A stretch of DNA of 64,000 bases from Legionella fairfieldensis ATCC 49588 (GTDB lineage: Bacteria; Pseudomonadota; Gammaproteobacteria; Legionellales; Legionellaceae): the NCBI RefSeq assembly GCF_000621525.1, contig NZ_JHYC01000004.1, positions 90,829 to 154,828 on the forward strand. Reading direction: 5' to 3'. The position numbers were made by a program, and so were the translations under genes. Below the pieces are notes generated by a model. That model ran no database searches, had not been told where the DNA came from, and worked only from the letters and a program-made list of their open reading frames with translations. How positions within the stretch are numbered: the stretch's first letter is position 1; each line of letters opens with the position of its first letter. Of the stretch, positions 1-7,766 are shown piece by piece.

Positions 1-384
1 GGAACATTGGCGGCTATTCCAGTCTATTTATTAATTGCTCAACATTCTTTATCATTGTATTTATTTTTTACTTTTTCTGCTTTTTTATTGGGTGTTTGGG
101 TTTCGGAAAAGGTATCACGAGATTTGGGTATTCATGATCATGGTGGAATAGTTTGGGACGAAATTGTAGGATATCTAATGACTATGATCATGGTTCCAGT
201 TAGCTTGGGATGGATGATTATTGGTTTTTTATTGTTTCGTCTTTTTGATATCTGGAAACCACAGCCTATTCGTTTTATGGATGAGCGAGTTTCAGGCGGT
301 TTTGGGATTATGCTGGATGATGCTCTCGCAGCAATACCTGCCTGTTTAATTATGCAATTACTTGTTTGGGGTTTTGCAAAATGA
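1..384 (+). CDS. pgpA: Phosphatidylglycerophosphatase A, C-terminal part (5' end outside window)
   Basis: The reading frame is open from the first base, so only the last 127 codons are present; the full protein is normally about 160-170 residues. PgpA dephosphorylates phosphatidylglycerophosphate to phosphatidylglycerol in the inner membrane. The family signature is visible: SEKVSRDLG followed by HDHGGIVWDE, whose acidic residues and histidines belong to the active-site region, then alternating hydrophobic helices (GYLMTMIMVPVSLGW) and the conserved FRLFDIWKPQPIRF stretch. An apparent TTG start at position 7 is an artefact of the window edge. The stop overlaps the ATG of the next gene (ATGA), suggesting translational coupling. 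Confidence 0.93.
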   Translation, partial: GTLAAIPVYLLIAQHSLSLYLFFTFSAFLLGVWVSEKVSRDLGIHDHGGIVWDEIVGYLMTMIMVPVSLGWMIIGFLLFRLFDIWKPQPIRFMDERVSGGFGIMLDDALAAIPACLIMQLLVWGFAK

Positions 385-1445
385 ATGAAAACCATAAGGA
401 ATTAATTAGCATCGGCTTAACAATTGGTATCGTATTATTTGCTTTATTCATTGTTCACCGTTTCATTCCTTCTATTATTTGGGCAGCTATTATTGTGATA
501 GCGACTTATCCACTTTATAAACGCTGGCGCCGTTTTTTTGGTAAGCATGATGATTGGTCTGCGTTATTGTTTACGGTGGTTTTGGGTCTGCTGCTTCTTG
601 TTCCGTTGAGCTGGTTAGTAAGTATTCTGGTTACTGAACTACAGTTATTTATAAATTATTTACAGTCTATTAATAAAGAAGGCGGCCCTGCTCCTGAGAT
701 TCTGAAACAATTTCCTATTGTGGGTAATGAATTAGTGACCTATTGGGACGTTAACATTGGTCAGCCGGGTAAGGTCAGGAATTTCCTGTCCAATCTTCAT
801 CTCTCCTTGACTCCCGCCAGTTATTACATCAAACAGGTCGGCGTTAATCTTGCACATCGTGGATTTCAATTAGGTTTTACGTTGTTAACTTTATTTTTCT
901 TTTACCGGGATGGGGATAAATTATTTCAGCAAATCAGCCATATTGGAGGTTTTTGTTTGGGTGAGCGTTGGTTTCGCTACGCTGATCGCTTGCCTTCAGC
1001 CTTACGTTCGACGGTCAATGGTACTATTGTAGTGGGTCTGGGCGTCGGGATTTTAATGGGTTTTTGCTACTTTTTAGTGGGATTTCCTGCCCCAACGCTG
1101 GTTGGCTTTATAACAGCATTTGCTGCAATGATTCCTTTTGTCGTGCCAGTTGTGTTTATTATAGTTGCGTTGATCCTCTTGATGAGTGGTTCGATGATTG
1201 GCGCTATTATAGTCTTAATCTGGGGCACTGTTGTCATGTTTGTGGCGGATCATTTCGTTAAACCTGTTTTAATCGGTGGGGCGATTAAGCTACCTTTTCT
1301 TGCTGTGCTTTTTGGCATTTTAGGTGGCGTAGAAACGTTAGGGTTGCTCGGTTTATTTCTCGGCCCTATTATTATGGTCCTGTTTATAACATTATGGCAA
1401 GAATCGCAAGGAATGGATAAGTCAGCAATATTGGACAAAAAATGA
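381..1445 (+). CDS. AI-2E family (PerM/YdiK-like) permease
   Basis: A 354-residue polytopic inner-membrane protein. I start it at the ATG at 381, which overlaps the pgpA stop as ATGA; an in-frame TTG 15 bases upstream is less likely. N-terminal hydrophobic helices (ISIGLTIGIVLFALFIVHRF, then a segment ending in IATYPLYKRW) are followed by a soluble central part and a C-terminal block of helices containing GFITAFAAMIPFVVP and VKPVLIGGAIKLP. These are typical of the AI-2E transporter/PerM family. Members export or release small molecules (AI-2 for TqsA) or act as Na+/H+ antiporters, and the substrate cannot be told from sequence. The gene is probably cotranscribed with pgpA. Confidence 0.88.
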   Translation: MNENHKELISIGLTIGIVLFALFIVHRFIPSIIWAAIIVIATYPLYKRWRRFFGKHDDWSALLFTVVLGLLLLVPLSWLVSILVTELQLFINYLQSINKEGGPAPEILKQFPIVGNELVTYWDVNIGQPGKVRNFLSNLHLSLTPASYYIKQVGVNLAHRGFQLGFTLLTLFFFYRDGDKLFQQISHIGGFCLGERWFRYADRLPSALRSTVNGTIVVGLGVGILMGFCYFLVGFPAPTLVGFITAFAAMIPFVVPVVFIIVALILLMSGSMIGAIIVLIWGTVVMFVADHFVKPVLIGGAIKLPFLAVLFGILGGVETLGLLGLFLGPIIMVLFITLWQESQGMDKSAILDKK

Positions 1446-1582
1446 AACAATATATTGAAAATATATACAGAATATGGCAATATAGTCATTGATTAAATGA
1501 TTAAGCCTTGTAATTTTTTTATTAGACCCAATTTGTCCCAATGTAAATTTTCCACTGGCTATTATCAGGAAGCGAGGGTATT

Positions 1583-1849
1583 ATGAATAAAAATTGGCCA
1601 ACAAAAGCTAAAGATATGAACATTGCTCTGCGTATTATGGAAGAGTATGCGAATGAGCAAAATACAGATTCCCTGGGATTATTTGAAATAGTTGTCAATC
1701 AGGCAGAAAAACGCATGGATTTTCGCTTATCTTCGTGGGTAATGATTCTGGCTGAACACTTCAAATCACTGTATGGAGCAAGCAAAGGTGATTTTATAAC
1801 TCGGCAAATTATTAGTTCCTGTATTACAAATGGTGAAACTTTACACTAA
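1583..1849 (+). CDS. Small conserved-looking protein of unknown function
   Basis: An 88-residue soluble protein starting at an ATG preceded by a purine-rich AGGAAGCGAGGG stretch that can serve as ribosome binding site. It is rich in Met, Glu and Ala and predicted mostly helical (MNIALRIMEEYANEQ, LFEIVVNQAEKRM). No signal peptide, membrane segment or recognisable catalytic motif is seen. It stands alone, 137 bases after the permease gene and before a non-coding stretch carrying an inverted-repeat element. I do not recognise the family; a regulatory or adaptor role would be guesswork. Confidence 0.6.
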   Translation: MNKNWPTKAKDMNIALRIMEEYANEQNTDSLGLFEIVVNQAEKRMDFRLSSWVMILAEHFKSLYGASKGDFITRQIISSCITNGETLH

Positions 1850-1960
1850 AAAATACCGTTCATATTAAACTGTTAGCTATTTTGGCAATTTTGTTTCAAA
1901 AATAGTAATTCTGTTCTTTAATGAAATAGATTTTTTATGTGCAATTTCACGGCGGTAAGG

Positions 1961-2073
1961 GTTCACGGGATATGCAAATTTTCTCTTCCAGACTTTGTTC
2001 CATGACTAGTCTTTCCCGACTGCGCGGGAAAGACATTGACGTTATATACTTCTTAATTCTCTATTCCGTGAAC
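1961..2073. repeat. Inverted-repeat element with terminal GTTCACGG/CCGTGAAC
   Basis: This 113-bp stretch has perfect 8-bp terminal inverted repeats (GTTCACGG at 1961-1968 and CCGTGAAC at 2066-2073), extendable to 10 of 11 bases. Inside it is a second perfect hairpin, CTTTCCCG/CGGGAAAG (2011-2018 with 2025-2032). The left 24 bases recur almost unchanged at 37422-37445 and are there followed directly by GTGAACACCTACT, matching the bases just past the right terminus here (GTGAACACTTACT). The two loci thus look like long and short versions of one dispersed element. It occupies most of the 357-base gene-free gap at 1850-2206. Confidence 0.6.
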
Positions 2074-2206
2074 ACTTACTCACGGAGATAGATAATAGAA
2101 GAGCGTAGAACCTGGAATCTGGTTCAAAAACACAGCTTTCCAGAGAATAACTTTCTTAGTCAACACACCGGTAAATCAACAAAACCTGATCCGACAAACT
2201 GTCAGA

Positions 2207-2764
2207 TTATATAGAAAGATTATTCTCACCAATTCCAGGCTCTTCTGGCATAGAAAAGCAATCCACTAATTTAGTGACCCTATTGAATATCTCCGAAATA
2301 ATAGTAGCTCCAGAACGAGTAAAAATAGATGCTAAAGCTAAGGGATATAGAACTGTTACAACTACAGCCGCTAAAGCAACTATAGCCGCCATAGCTGCTA
2401 TGGATGCTAATTTCCTTGCACTCGAAAACATCATGTTAGTTTCTTTAAAATCGTTTTCTTTGAGATCCAGGAAAAAAGAACGGGATGTCAGTACCAAACT
2501 TGCTATGGAGCCGACAGTAGCTGCTGCACTAATAATTGTTGCAATTCCAATAGTAAGGCTTACAAACAGGGGCAGATTAATCACAATTGCCCATGCGCGG
2601 CAAAATTCTCTGAAACCTTCTTTATAGGGTGTAAAAAATCCATATGTTTGACAAGAATGTATTATGTACGTTTTCGCTTTAGCCATTTCATTACTACATA
2701 CTTCACCTTGTCCAAAAATTAACTTGTTAAGGTTCGGTAGTTCAGGTTCTTGTTTATCTTTCAT
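2207..2764 (-). CDS. Hypothetical protein with two hydrophobic hairpin segments
   Basis: A 185-residue protein. The N-terminal 55 residues are polar with two cysteines. They are followed by two long hydrophobic segments (about residues 57-92 and 116-145, rich in Ala, Ile and Val), each able to span a membrane once or twice, and a short acidic tail. There is no cleavable signal peptide. The layout (soluble head, late hydrophobic hairpin, short tail) is shared by the proteins at 13404 and 18948 and is common among Legionella Dot/Icm effectors that insert into host membranes. That function is inference; no family is recognised. A GAGG sequence lies 11 bases upstream of the ATG. Confidence 0.6.
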   Translation of the reverse strand: MKDKQEPELPNLNKLIFGQGEVCSNEMAKAKTYIIHSCQTYGFFTPYKEGFREFCRAWAIVINLPLFVSLTIGIATIISAAATVGSIASLVLTSRSFFLDLKENDFKETNMMFSSARKLASIAAMAAIVALAAVVVTVLYPLALASIFTRSGATIISEIFNRVTKLVDCFSMPEEPGIGENNLSI

Positions 2765-2957
2765 GGTAATATATGCCTCATTAGATCAAAATAAATACAT
2801 ACTATTAGAAAAAAAACATCCTGTCAAAAATAGATTCGATTTATCTATCCCCCAACACGCATACGATACAGTATTCCTTCTACTGTTTTTCGTAAATTGG
2901 GCTTGTCATAAATCCCTTGTTCGCGCATTATTATTATTGTCCGTAGATTTTCTCTCT

Positions 2958-3380
2958 TTATGAATTTGTGTACTCCCAAGGATTGAGTAACTCTACCCCT
3001 GAATCTTCGAAATCTTTTATATTTCTTGTTACAACCACAAATCCATGAACTAAAGCTGTAGCAGCAATTAATGCATCTCTTTCTGACCGAGGATCAGGTA
3101 TATGGAGCTTAGCGCATCGTTGTGCTACTGCAACATCTATGTTTAAAATTCGATCTGCAAAGGCAGGAAGCACATGGGTGTTAAGCCACGTGCGCAAAAT
3201 GGCACCCTGAGAGGGATCTACACGTTCCTTCTGTAAAATCCCCATTTCTATCTCAAGTATGCTAATTACTGATAAAAATAAAGATGCCGTAGACTCGGCT
3301 TTTGCCCACGATATTACATTAATATTAGCGTTCGTGCCTTTTCTTATTTCTGATACAACATTTGTATCCATTAAATACAT
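2958..3380 (-). CDS. PIN-domain toxin (VapC/FitB-type endoribonuclease)
   Basis: 140 residues, the usual size for a VapC-type toxin. The PIN-domain acidic residues are in place: D5 in MYLMDTNVVSE, E43 in ILEIEMG, D102 in ERDALIAATA and D123 in TRNIKDFED, which together bind Mg2+/Mn2+ for single-strand RNA cleavage. The start codon shares one base with the antitoxin stop (TAATG), a typical coupled toxin-antitoxin arrangement with the antitoxin gene first. The RNA target cannot be predicted. The gene appears intact, with no sign of truncation. It lies in an accessory patch with broken genes and transposase remnants. Confidence 0.92.
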   Translation of the reverse strand: MYLMDTNVVSEIRKGTNANINVISWAKAESTASLFLSVISILEIEMGILQKERVDPSQGAILRTWLNTHVLPAFADRILNIDVAVAQRCAKLHIPDPRSERDALIAATALVHGFVVVTRNIKDFEDSGVELLNPWEYTNS

Positions 3381-3643
3381 TAATCAAACTCCTCCGTACG
3401 ATAAATATTTCCTTTTAGCTTTGGTGCCTCAAAGTCTATATCTGTTGTATCAGGCATAGCTAACAAATCGACTATTGTTTCTTTAGTTTTAGATAATTTT
3501 AAATAGTCTTCAATGGTTAAAAGTACATGAGCTGGATGTCCTCTATCAGTGATAAAAACAGGCCCCTGCGCAGAAGCCTTCTTTATTTTACTGACGTCTT
3601 GATTAAATTCACGGCTAGAAAAAGTTGAAATTGCCATTGCCAA
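3380..3643 (-). CDS. Phd/YefM-family antitoxin
   Basis: 87 residues, with the typical Phd/YefM N-terminus: AMAISTFSSREFNQDVSKIKKAS followed by GPVFITDRGHPAHVLLTIEDYLKL, the beta-hairpin DNA-binding and dimerisation region. The C-terminal 30 residues are acidic and probably disordered, the part that usually wraps the toxin. It is the first gene of the pair and overlaps the PIN toxin by one base. The two palindromes just upstream (3653-3670 and 3683-3700) overlap the promoter and are the likely sites at which the antitoxin or the complex represses its own operon. A Phd-type antitoxin paired with a PIN toxin is a known combination. Confidence 0.92.
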   Translation of the reverse strand: MAMAISTFSSREFNQDVSKIKKASAQGPVFITDRGHPAHVLLTIEDYLKLSKTKETIVDLLAMPDTTDIDFEAPKLKGNIYRTEEFD

Positions 3644-3652
3644 CCCTTGACA

Positions 3653-3700
3653 TGTAGTTACATATCTACAATATAGAACAAATGTAGGTACTTGTCTACA
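3653..3700 (-). promoter_or_regulatory. Toxin-antitoxin promoter with two operator palindromes
   Basis: Two 18-bp palindromes of identical architecture, TGTAG-N8-CTACA, lie at 3653-3670 and 3683-3700, centre to centre 30 bp (about three helical turns). On the minus strand a sigma70-like promoter fits between them: -35 TAGACA (3693-3698), 17-bp spacer, -10 TATATT (3670-3675), with the antitoxin ATG at 3643. The operators therefore cover the -35 and flank the -10, the expected layout for autorepression by a Phd-type antitoxin. Binding itself is inferred. Confidence 0.75.
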
Positions 3701-4091
3701 TTTTTTATTATATTTCTACTAAAATCTACTACTGGAAGTAAACTCAATGTAAAAATTAATTATTAATTGGGTAGATGAGTACATTGCGGATAATAAAGGT
3801 AATTATGATTAGTCTTTATCTTTAATAATCCTGTATGAAAGCAAGATAATTAATATAATTTTCGTATACCTTTTTCCTATTTTACTCCATATTCATACAT
3901 CTTCCGTTAATTCCTAAAGTGATATTTATTTTAGATTTTGGAAAAAAGAGAGTGGGGTCTTTCTTATGGCAATTACCCAATGACAACCCCCTTTCAGTAG
4001 CTTCATCGGAAAGATCAATTTCTCAAATTCCCCTATCGAGTGAATAAATTTATTGATGCTTATATCTAACCAATTTTTAGATAAGAAAATC

Positions 4092-4165
4092 AAACCCAAT
4101 TAGTAGAAGCAGCCGATCAGGCTTTGTATGAGTCGAAAAAAACGGCCGTAACCGGTCACGGTGGC
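4092..4165 (+). pseudogene. Remnant of a GGDEF (diguanylate cyclase) domain C-terminus
   Basis: Translation gives QTQLVEAADQALYESKK, the end of a GGDEF domain (the family pattern is ADxALYxAKxxGRN). After a run of seven A (4136-4142) the frame breaks; adding one base restores NGRNRSR, the expected continuation. No GG(D/E)EF active-site motif or start codon is found upstream, so this is a short decayed fragment, not a working gene. It lies inside the 543-base gene-free stretch at 3701-4243, where I see nothing else apart from AT-rich sequence. Confidence 0.5.
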
Positions 4166-4243
4166 ACATTAGCGTGTATGAGCAGTAGCGAATACGAGAT
4201 AACTATTTTCCACATAACGCTGTGCTCCATGACCGGACTACAA

Positions 4244-5599
4244 TTAAGGAGTAAAAGATCGGGTACACCTGATTCGAACGCCGTTTAGCTTAGAGTTTGT
4301 AAGCTGGACGCCAGCGAGGAAGTCCTCAATCCAGGCTTGGTTCGCAGGACTGGCAGAAGACTCGGTAGAGCTCCAGTAGCCGGCGCCGCTAACGTTAAAA
4401 CCGCCAATGGCAAAGCGATTAAGAAATAAGCAAAAGAGTTGGTTTTTGGCAGGCAAAAACCAATCGTTATAACAGGCATTTCCCGCCTGGCAAGGGGTAT
4501 TGCCTTGTGAATCCACTTCGAAATCATTACAAATTTGAGCCGCATAAGTACCAGCACCTAATACGGTAACAATGGTTGTGGTGTTGGCTGCGCCATCGGT
4601 GTCGCTTTGCGCATTGGTTATCGTACCAAAACCTCCCCATTGAATACCTGAGCCGTTATCGGCAGTGGCTGCAAGCAGATTTTGCAATCCGCCTTCAAGA
4701 CAGGCAATAGTCCCTCCTCCTGAGGATTGTCCTACTGCAGTGGCTACATAAGAATACCCGCTGGCAAGTGTCGCTCCGCCAGCAGGCGTGTCAATGACTA
4801 CATCCACCGAACCGGCAGCATGGGCAGGCGTTACTGCGGTCACGGTGGTGGAGCTGACTATGTTGACACTGGTTGCCGCTACGCCACCAAAGGTCAGCGC
4901 GGTTGCTCCAGTCAGGCCGGTTCCAGTCAATGTCACGCCAGTACCGCCTGCTGCAGTTCCTGAGCTTGGGTTAATGGCTGTGAGAGTACTCCCTGACTGG
5001 ATGGCAATGGCTGCTGTCGCTGTATTGGTATTCGTACCCTGAATAGTAAAGTTCGTTTGCCCTACCATCGTAGTGCCTGGCGCATAAGTCAGCGTGCAAC
5101 TACCACCAGGTGGTACATTAGCACAGGTATTGTTGACTTCTGTGACATGGCCATCCAATGCCGTTCCGGCGAAATCTGAAATAATGTTGGTAGCTGTTAT
5201 TTGCGTCGAAGTGTTGTTAATTGTGAGTTGACCGTTTGCACCATTCACAGTCAAGGTCAAAGGTGATCCCGTAACGGAAATGATGGCATTGGTTGTCGGT
5301 GGTGCCTGGGTGATATGCAAAATATTCACGGCGCTGGGTCGATAGCATTGGTTGGTGGAGCCTTGTTGGCAAACCACGGGGCTATTGGTAATCGGGTTAG
5401 TTAACTGCCCGCCATTTATCGCTAAAGACAGAATACAGGAATTCTTGCTCCTGAGCACAAAAGGACTGCTGCAAACACCTGGCCCCGTGGTGATTTGTGC
5501 AATACCCTGGATCGGCTGCATGGACAAAGTATGTGGCCTGTTTGATTGGTTGGTAATACGGTATTGCACCAAAGCGGTACCATTCGAGGGTACCGGCAT
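4244..5599 (-). CDS. Surface/secreted protein with TIG (IPT) and DUF1566-like domains; signal peptide out of frame
   Basis: 451 codons open. The N-terminal half is a Ser/Thr/Asn-rich beta region with paired cysteines. Around residues 207-285 there is a TIG/IPT fold (INPSSGTAAGGTGVTLTGTGL). The C-terminal 150 residues match the DUF1566 type seen in Legionella collagen-like adhesin tails (NDWFLPAKNQL, GYWSSTE, IRCTRSF). The first in-frame ATG lacks a signal peptide, but a clear one with a good ribosome binding site begins at 5657 in another frame, so the gene is frameshifted near 5597. Base composition is more GC-rich than the neighbours. Function would be adhesion or surface display if the frame is restored. 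As read, the product would stay cytoplasmic or not be made. Confidence 0.75.
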   Translation of the reverse strand: MPVPSNGTALVQYRITNQSNRPHTLSMQPIQGIAQITTGPGVCSSPFVLRSKNSCILSLAINGGQLTNPITNSPVVCQQGSTNQCYRPSAVNILHITQAPPTTNAIISVTGSPLTLTVNGANGQLTINNTSTQITATNIISDFAGTALDGHVTEVNNTCANVPPGGSCTLTYAPGTTMVGQTNFTIQGTNTNTATAAIAIQSGSTLTAINPSSGTAAGGTGVTLTGTGLTGATALTFGGVAATSVNIVSSTTVTAVTPAHAAGSVDVVIDTPAGGATLASGYSYVATAVGQSSGGGTIACLEGGLQNLLAATADNGSGIQWGGFGTITNAQSDTDGAANTTTIVTVLGAGTYAAQICNDFEVDSQGNTPCQAGNACYNDWFLPAKNQLFCLFLNRFAIGGFNVSGAGYWSSTESSASPANQAWIEDFLAGVQLTNSKLNGVRIRCTRSFTP

Positions 5600-5657
5600 A
5601 TGCGGTTATCAACATTAACCCTGACCACAGGGAAGCCCCAAAAAAACAATGCTTCAT
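5595..5657 (-). pseudogene. Signal-peptide start of the TIG/DUF1566 protein, frameshifted
   Basis: An ATG at 5657 sits six bases after an AGGAG ribosome binding site and encodes MKHCFFGASLWSGLMLITAYAG, a classical Sec signal peptide ending in AYA. Reading on in this frame leaves the TIG protein frame at once and runs to a stop near 5397. The downstream frame cannot be extended upstream because of a TAA just before its ATG. The junction sequence CCGGTACC would restore the frame if present twice in tandem (giving AGTPVPSNG), so loss of one 8-bp copy is a simple explanation, offered as inference. Confidence 0.6.
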
Positions 5658-5683
5658 AAACACTCCTTGCCTGATGAAACAGA

Positions 5684-5875
5684 TTATTCAATAAAAATAA
5701 ACGACACCTGGTGACTATGATCATTTAATCCATCGATACCCACTTCTAGGTAACGCTTGTGCCACTTTCTCAGTGTAGGGCGAGAAATGCCATATTTACG
5801 ACAAACATAACCTGCATCCTTCGTTTCAAGATATAGATTTACCCACGTTAACCTGGCTTTAATCTGCTGCTTCAT
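5684..5875 (-). pseudogene. Truncated transposase N-terminus (helix-turn-helix, IS481/IS3-like)
   Basis: Starting at the ATG at 5875, the product contains CRKYGISRPTLRKWHKRYLE followed by GIDGLNDHS. This is the winged helix-turn-helix that begins IS481-like and related DDE transposases. The frame ends after about 60 residues, with no trace of the DDE catalytic core downstream, so it is a remnant. It lies directly upstream of the frameshifted TIG/DUF1566 gene, so insertion-sequence activity may have damaged that locus. No terminal inverted repeats could be assigned. Confidence 0.6.
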
Positions 5876-5947
5876 AAGGTGGATAAGTCTATCAATTAAT
5901 TGAAACAATGTCTATGAATCACACAATTCAAGCACTGGAGAAGAATC

Positions 5948-6043
5948 GCTACTCGATATGACCGTTGTGATTCCATTTTTATCTCGTCCATTGCTCTTGC
6001 TGCCATTGCTATTTGGGCAGAATTAAATGGTGATTCAACCTAG
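5948..6043 (+). pseudogene. C-terminal fragment of an IS5-like transposase
   Basis: Thirty-one codons and a stop encode ATRYDRCDSIF, then ISSIALAAIAIWAELN. This resembles the C-terminal tail of IS5-family transposases, where a TRYDK-type motif is followed by a hydrophobic helix. Nothing upstream in frame encodes the catalytic part, so it is a leftover of a deleted insertion sequence. It faces the IS481-like remnant at 5684 and fills much of the gap between the DUF1566 locus and the F-box/RCC1 gene. Confidence 0.45.
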
Positions 6044-6121
6044 GGGGGATGAAAACTCAGCTCTATCTATAACTGACATGATATAAATTGACGTTAATTT
6101 ATTTTACGTCTCCATGCTTTC

Positions 6122-7603
6122 TTATAGACAACTCCGTGGACGCAAATTCAGCAAAGATGTTGGCTCAGTGATATTTTCCTTGGGTTTTTTGAAGGTAAAA
6201 AAATTCAATCGTTGGTTTATTGATAGTTTATGAACGGGCTTTTTAATGAATGTGAATTTATTTTTGTCCTCGTAATCAGCAGTAACGAGTTGGCCTTGAG
6301 CATTATATCCTGTAGTTAGCACAAGTCGTCGATTAAAAGGATCTCTGGCCGTGACTGCGGTATGGTAGACTCCGGGTTCAACTTTATCGATGTGTTTTAC
6401 AACAGCAGGAAGTGGCACATGGATGAATTGTGTTTTATATTCATTATCGCCAACACCCAGTTGACCGAACCTGTTATCTCCAGTCGCTGCGAGGAAAGGC
6501 TGATTATGTTTATTCCTGCCATTAATAATGACATGGGAGCCACCTGATTCAATAGTATTGATTTTCGCCAGGTCAGGAGGAAGTAAACAAGGGGTAAAAT
6601 GAAGTTTTTGCTTCGTGTCCCCTGTGGAAAGCTGACCGTAAGTATTTTCCCCTACGGCAAAAACCAGTGGCAAACGGTTGTCGTCATGGCCATAGATAAA
6701 ACTAAATTCATGACTTATACATCCCCCCTCAATCGTGGTAATTCCCTCAGGAAGCACACAGCGATAAAAATGATTGTCCAGTCGAGTATCGGGGTAGTGA
6801 AAAGGATAGTCTCCTGCCATAGCGATGAAGAATTGATTATCTTTATCTCGGCCATAAATGATCAGGCTGTTTTCAAAACGTTGTACGTCAATAATGTATC
6901 GCAACTGACTGGGTAGTGGTAGAAAGGTATATTGGTTTGAATCACGAGGATGATTTGTTTCCACAAGTAACGGTCTGTTGAATTGATCTTCACCGTGTAT
7001 CAAGACAGCCGATTTATATAGTTTAATTCCATTAATTTTGATCAGCCGTTCTGGAAGTTTGCCCGGTGAAAAAGAATAATAATTGTTTAAATCCTGCATG
7101 ACTAAAAAAGGCTTAAGAAAACGGTCATTAGACATAATAAATTCGTTGGCGTTATTACTTCCAGCGAGGAAGAGCATCAGTTGATTATTTTTATTTCGAC
7201 CCCAAATAATCGTCCGTTTAAGGCCCGCTTTTATGCCATCAATACAAACTATCTCTTTTGGCAGGAAACAAGGAGAGAACAAATTGGTATTCATACTAAA
7301 ATATTGTCCAATGCCCAGTTCACCATAACTATTTTGACCTGCGGCAAAAAGCATGAGATTACTTTGCCTGCGTAATAAAACAAATGTTTGATAAGAACCC
7401 ACAAAGATTTGGCTGTATGCGAGAGTTCTTTTCCGGTTTAATTCGTCATCAGGTGGTTTTTGACCGAATAGGTCATTTAATTTTTTATTCAGTTCATACA
7501 AAGACGCAATATCTTGAGGATTAAGATAGGAGAATAGAGTAGGCCACAGCCCCGACAGGAATAGCGTATTGATTAAGTCTGGACATTTATCCCTCTGAAT
7601 CAT
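6122..7603 (-). CDS. F-box-like protein with RCC1-type repeats (candidate Dot/Icm effector)
   Basis: 493 residues, no signal peptide. An F-box-like helical segment lies at about residues 17-47 (LWPTLFSYLNPQDIASLYEL). Behind it, RCC1-like beta-propeller blades carry the GxNxxGQLGxGD signature: AAGQNSYGELGIG (87-98), AVGENTYGQLSTGD (315-328), ATGDNRFGQLGVGD (372-385) and TGYNAQGQL (430-438), with more degenerate blades between. RCC1 proteins act on small GTPases, and Legionella has RCC1-repeat effectors (LegG1, PpgA). An F-box would recruit host SCF ubiquitin ligase. The combination suggests a translocated adaptor, which is inference. The gene stands alone on the minus strand. Confidence 0.75.
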   Translation of the reverse strand: MIQRDKCPDLINTLFLSGLWPTLFSYLNPQDIASLYELNKKLNDLFGQKPPDDELNRKRTLAYSQIFVGSYQTFVLLRRQSNLMLFAAGQNSYGELGIGQYFSMNTNLFSPCFLPKEIVCIDGIKAGLKRTIIWGRNKNNQLMLFLAGSNNANEFIMSNDRFLKPFLVMQDLNNYYSFSPGKLPERLIKINGIKLYKSAVLIHGEDQFNRPLLVETNHPRDSNQYTFLPLPSQLRYIIDVQRFENSLIIYGRDKDNQFFIAMAGDYPFHYPDTRLDNHFYRCVLPEGITTIEGGCISHEFSFIYGHDDNRLPLVFAVGENTYGQLSTGDTKQKLHFTPCLLPPDLAKINTIESGGSHVIINGRNKHNQPFLAATGDNRFGQLGVGDNEYKTQFIHVPLPAVVKHIDKVEPGVYHTAVTARDPFNRRLVLTTGYNAQGQLVTADYEDKNKFTFIKKPVHKLSINQRLNFFTFKKPKENITEPTSLLNLRPRSCL

Positions 7604-7766
7604 AGAGTTTTGCCATTTATTTAAGTTTAATTTGAGCTTCTTTTATTAAATTACATTTGGAGTTTTACAGGGATTAAAGCCATTGCCAAGCTTATCCGAA
7701 TATTTTTATGAGACTAGCATTCCTGAATAGTCTGGACAAGCTGCGACAGGCAAGTTTGGGGAAATA

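Noticed and set aside
2274..2963. Plus-strand frames opposite the membrane-hairpin gene and the PIN toxin
   Set aside because: Composition reflects the complement of hydrophobic codons; no start signals.
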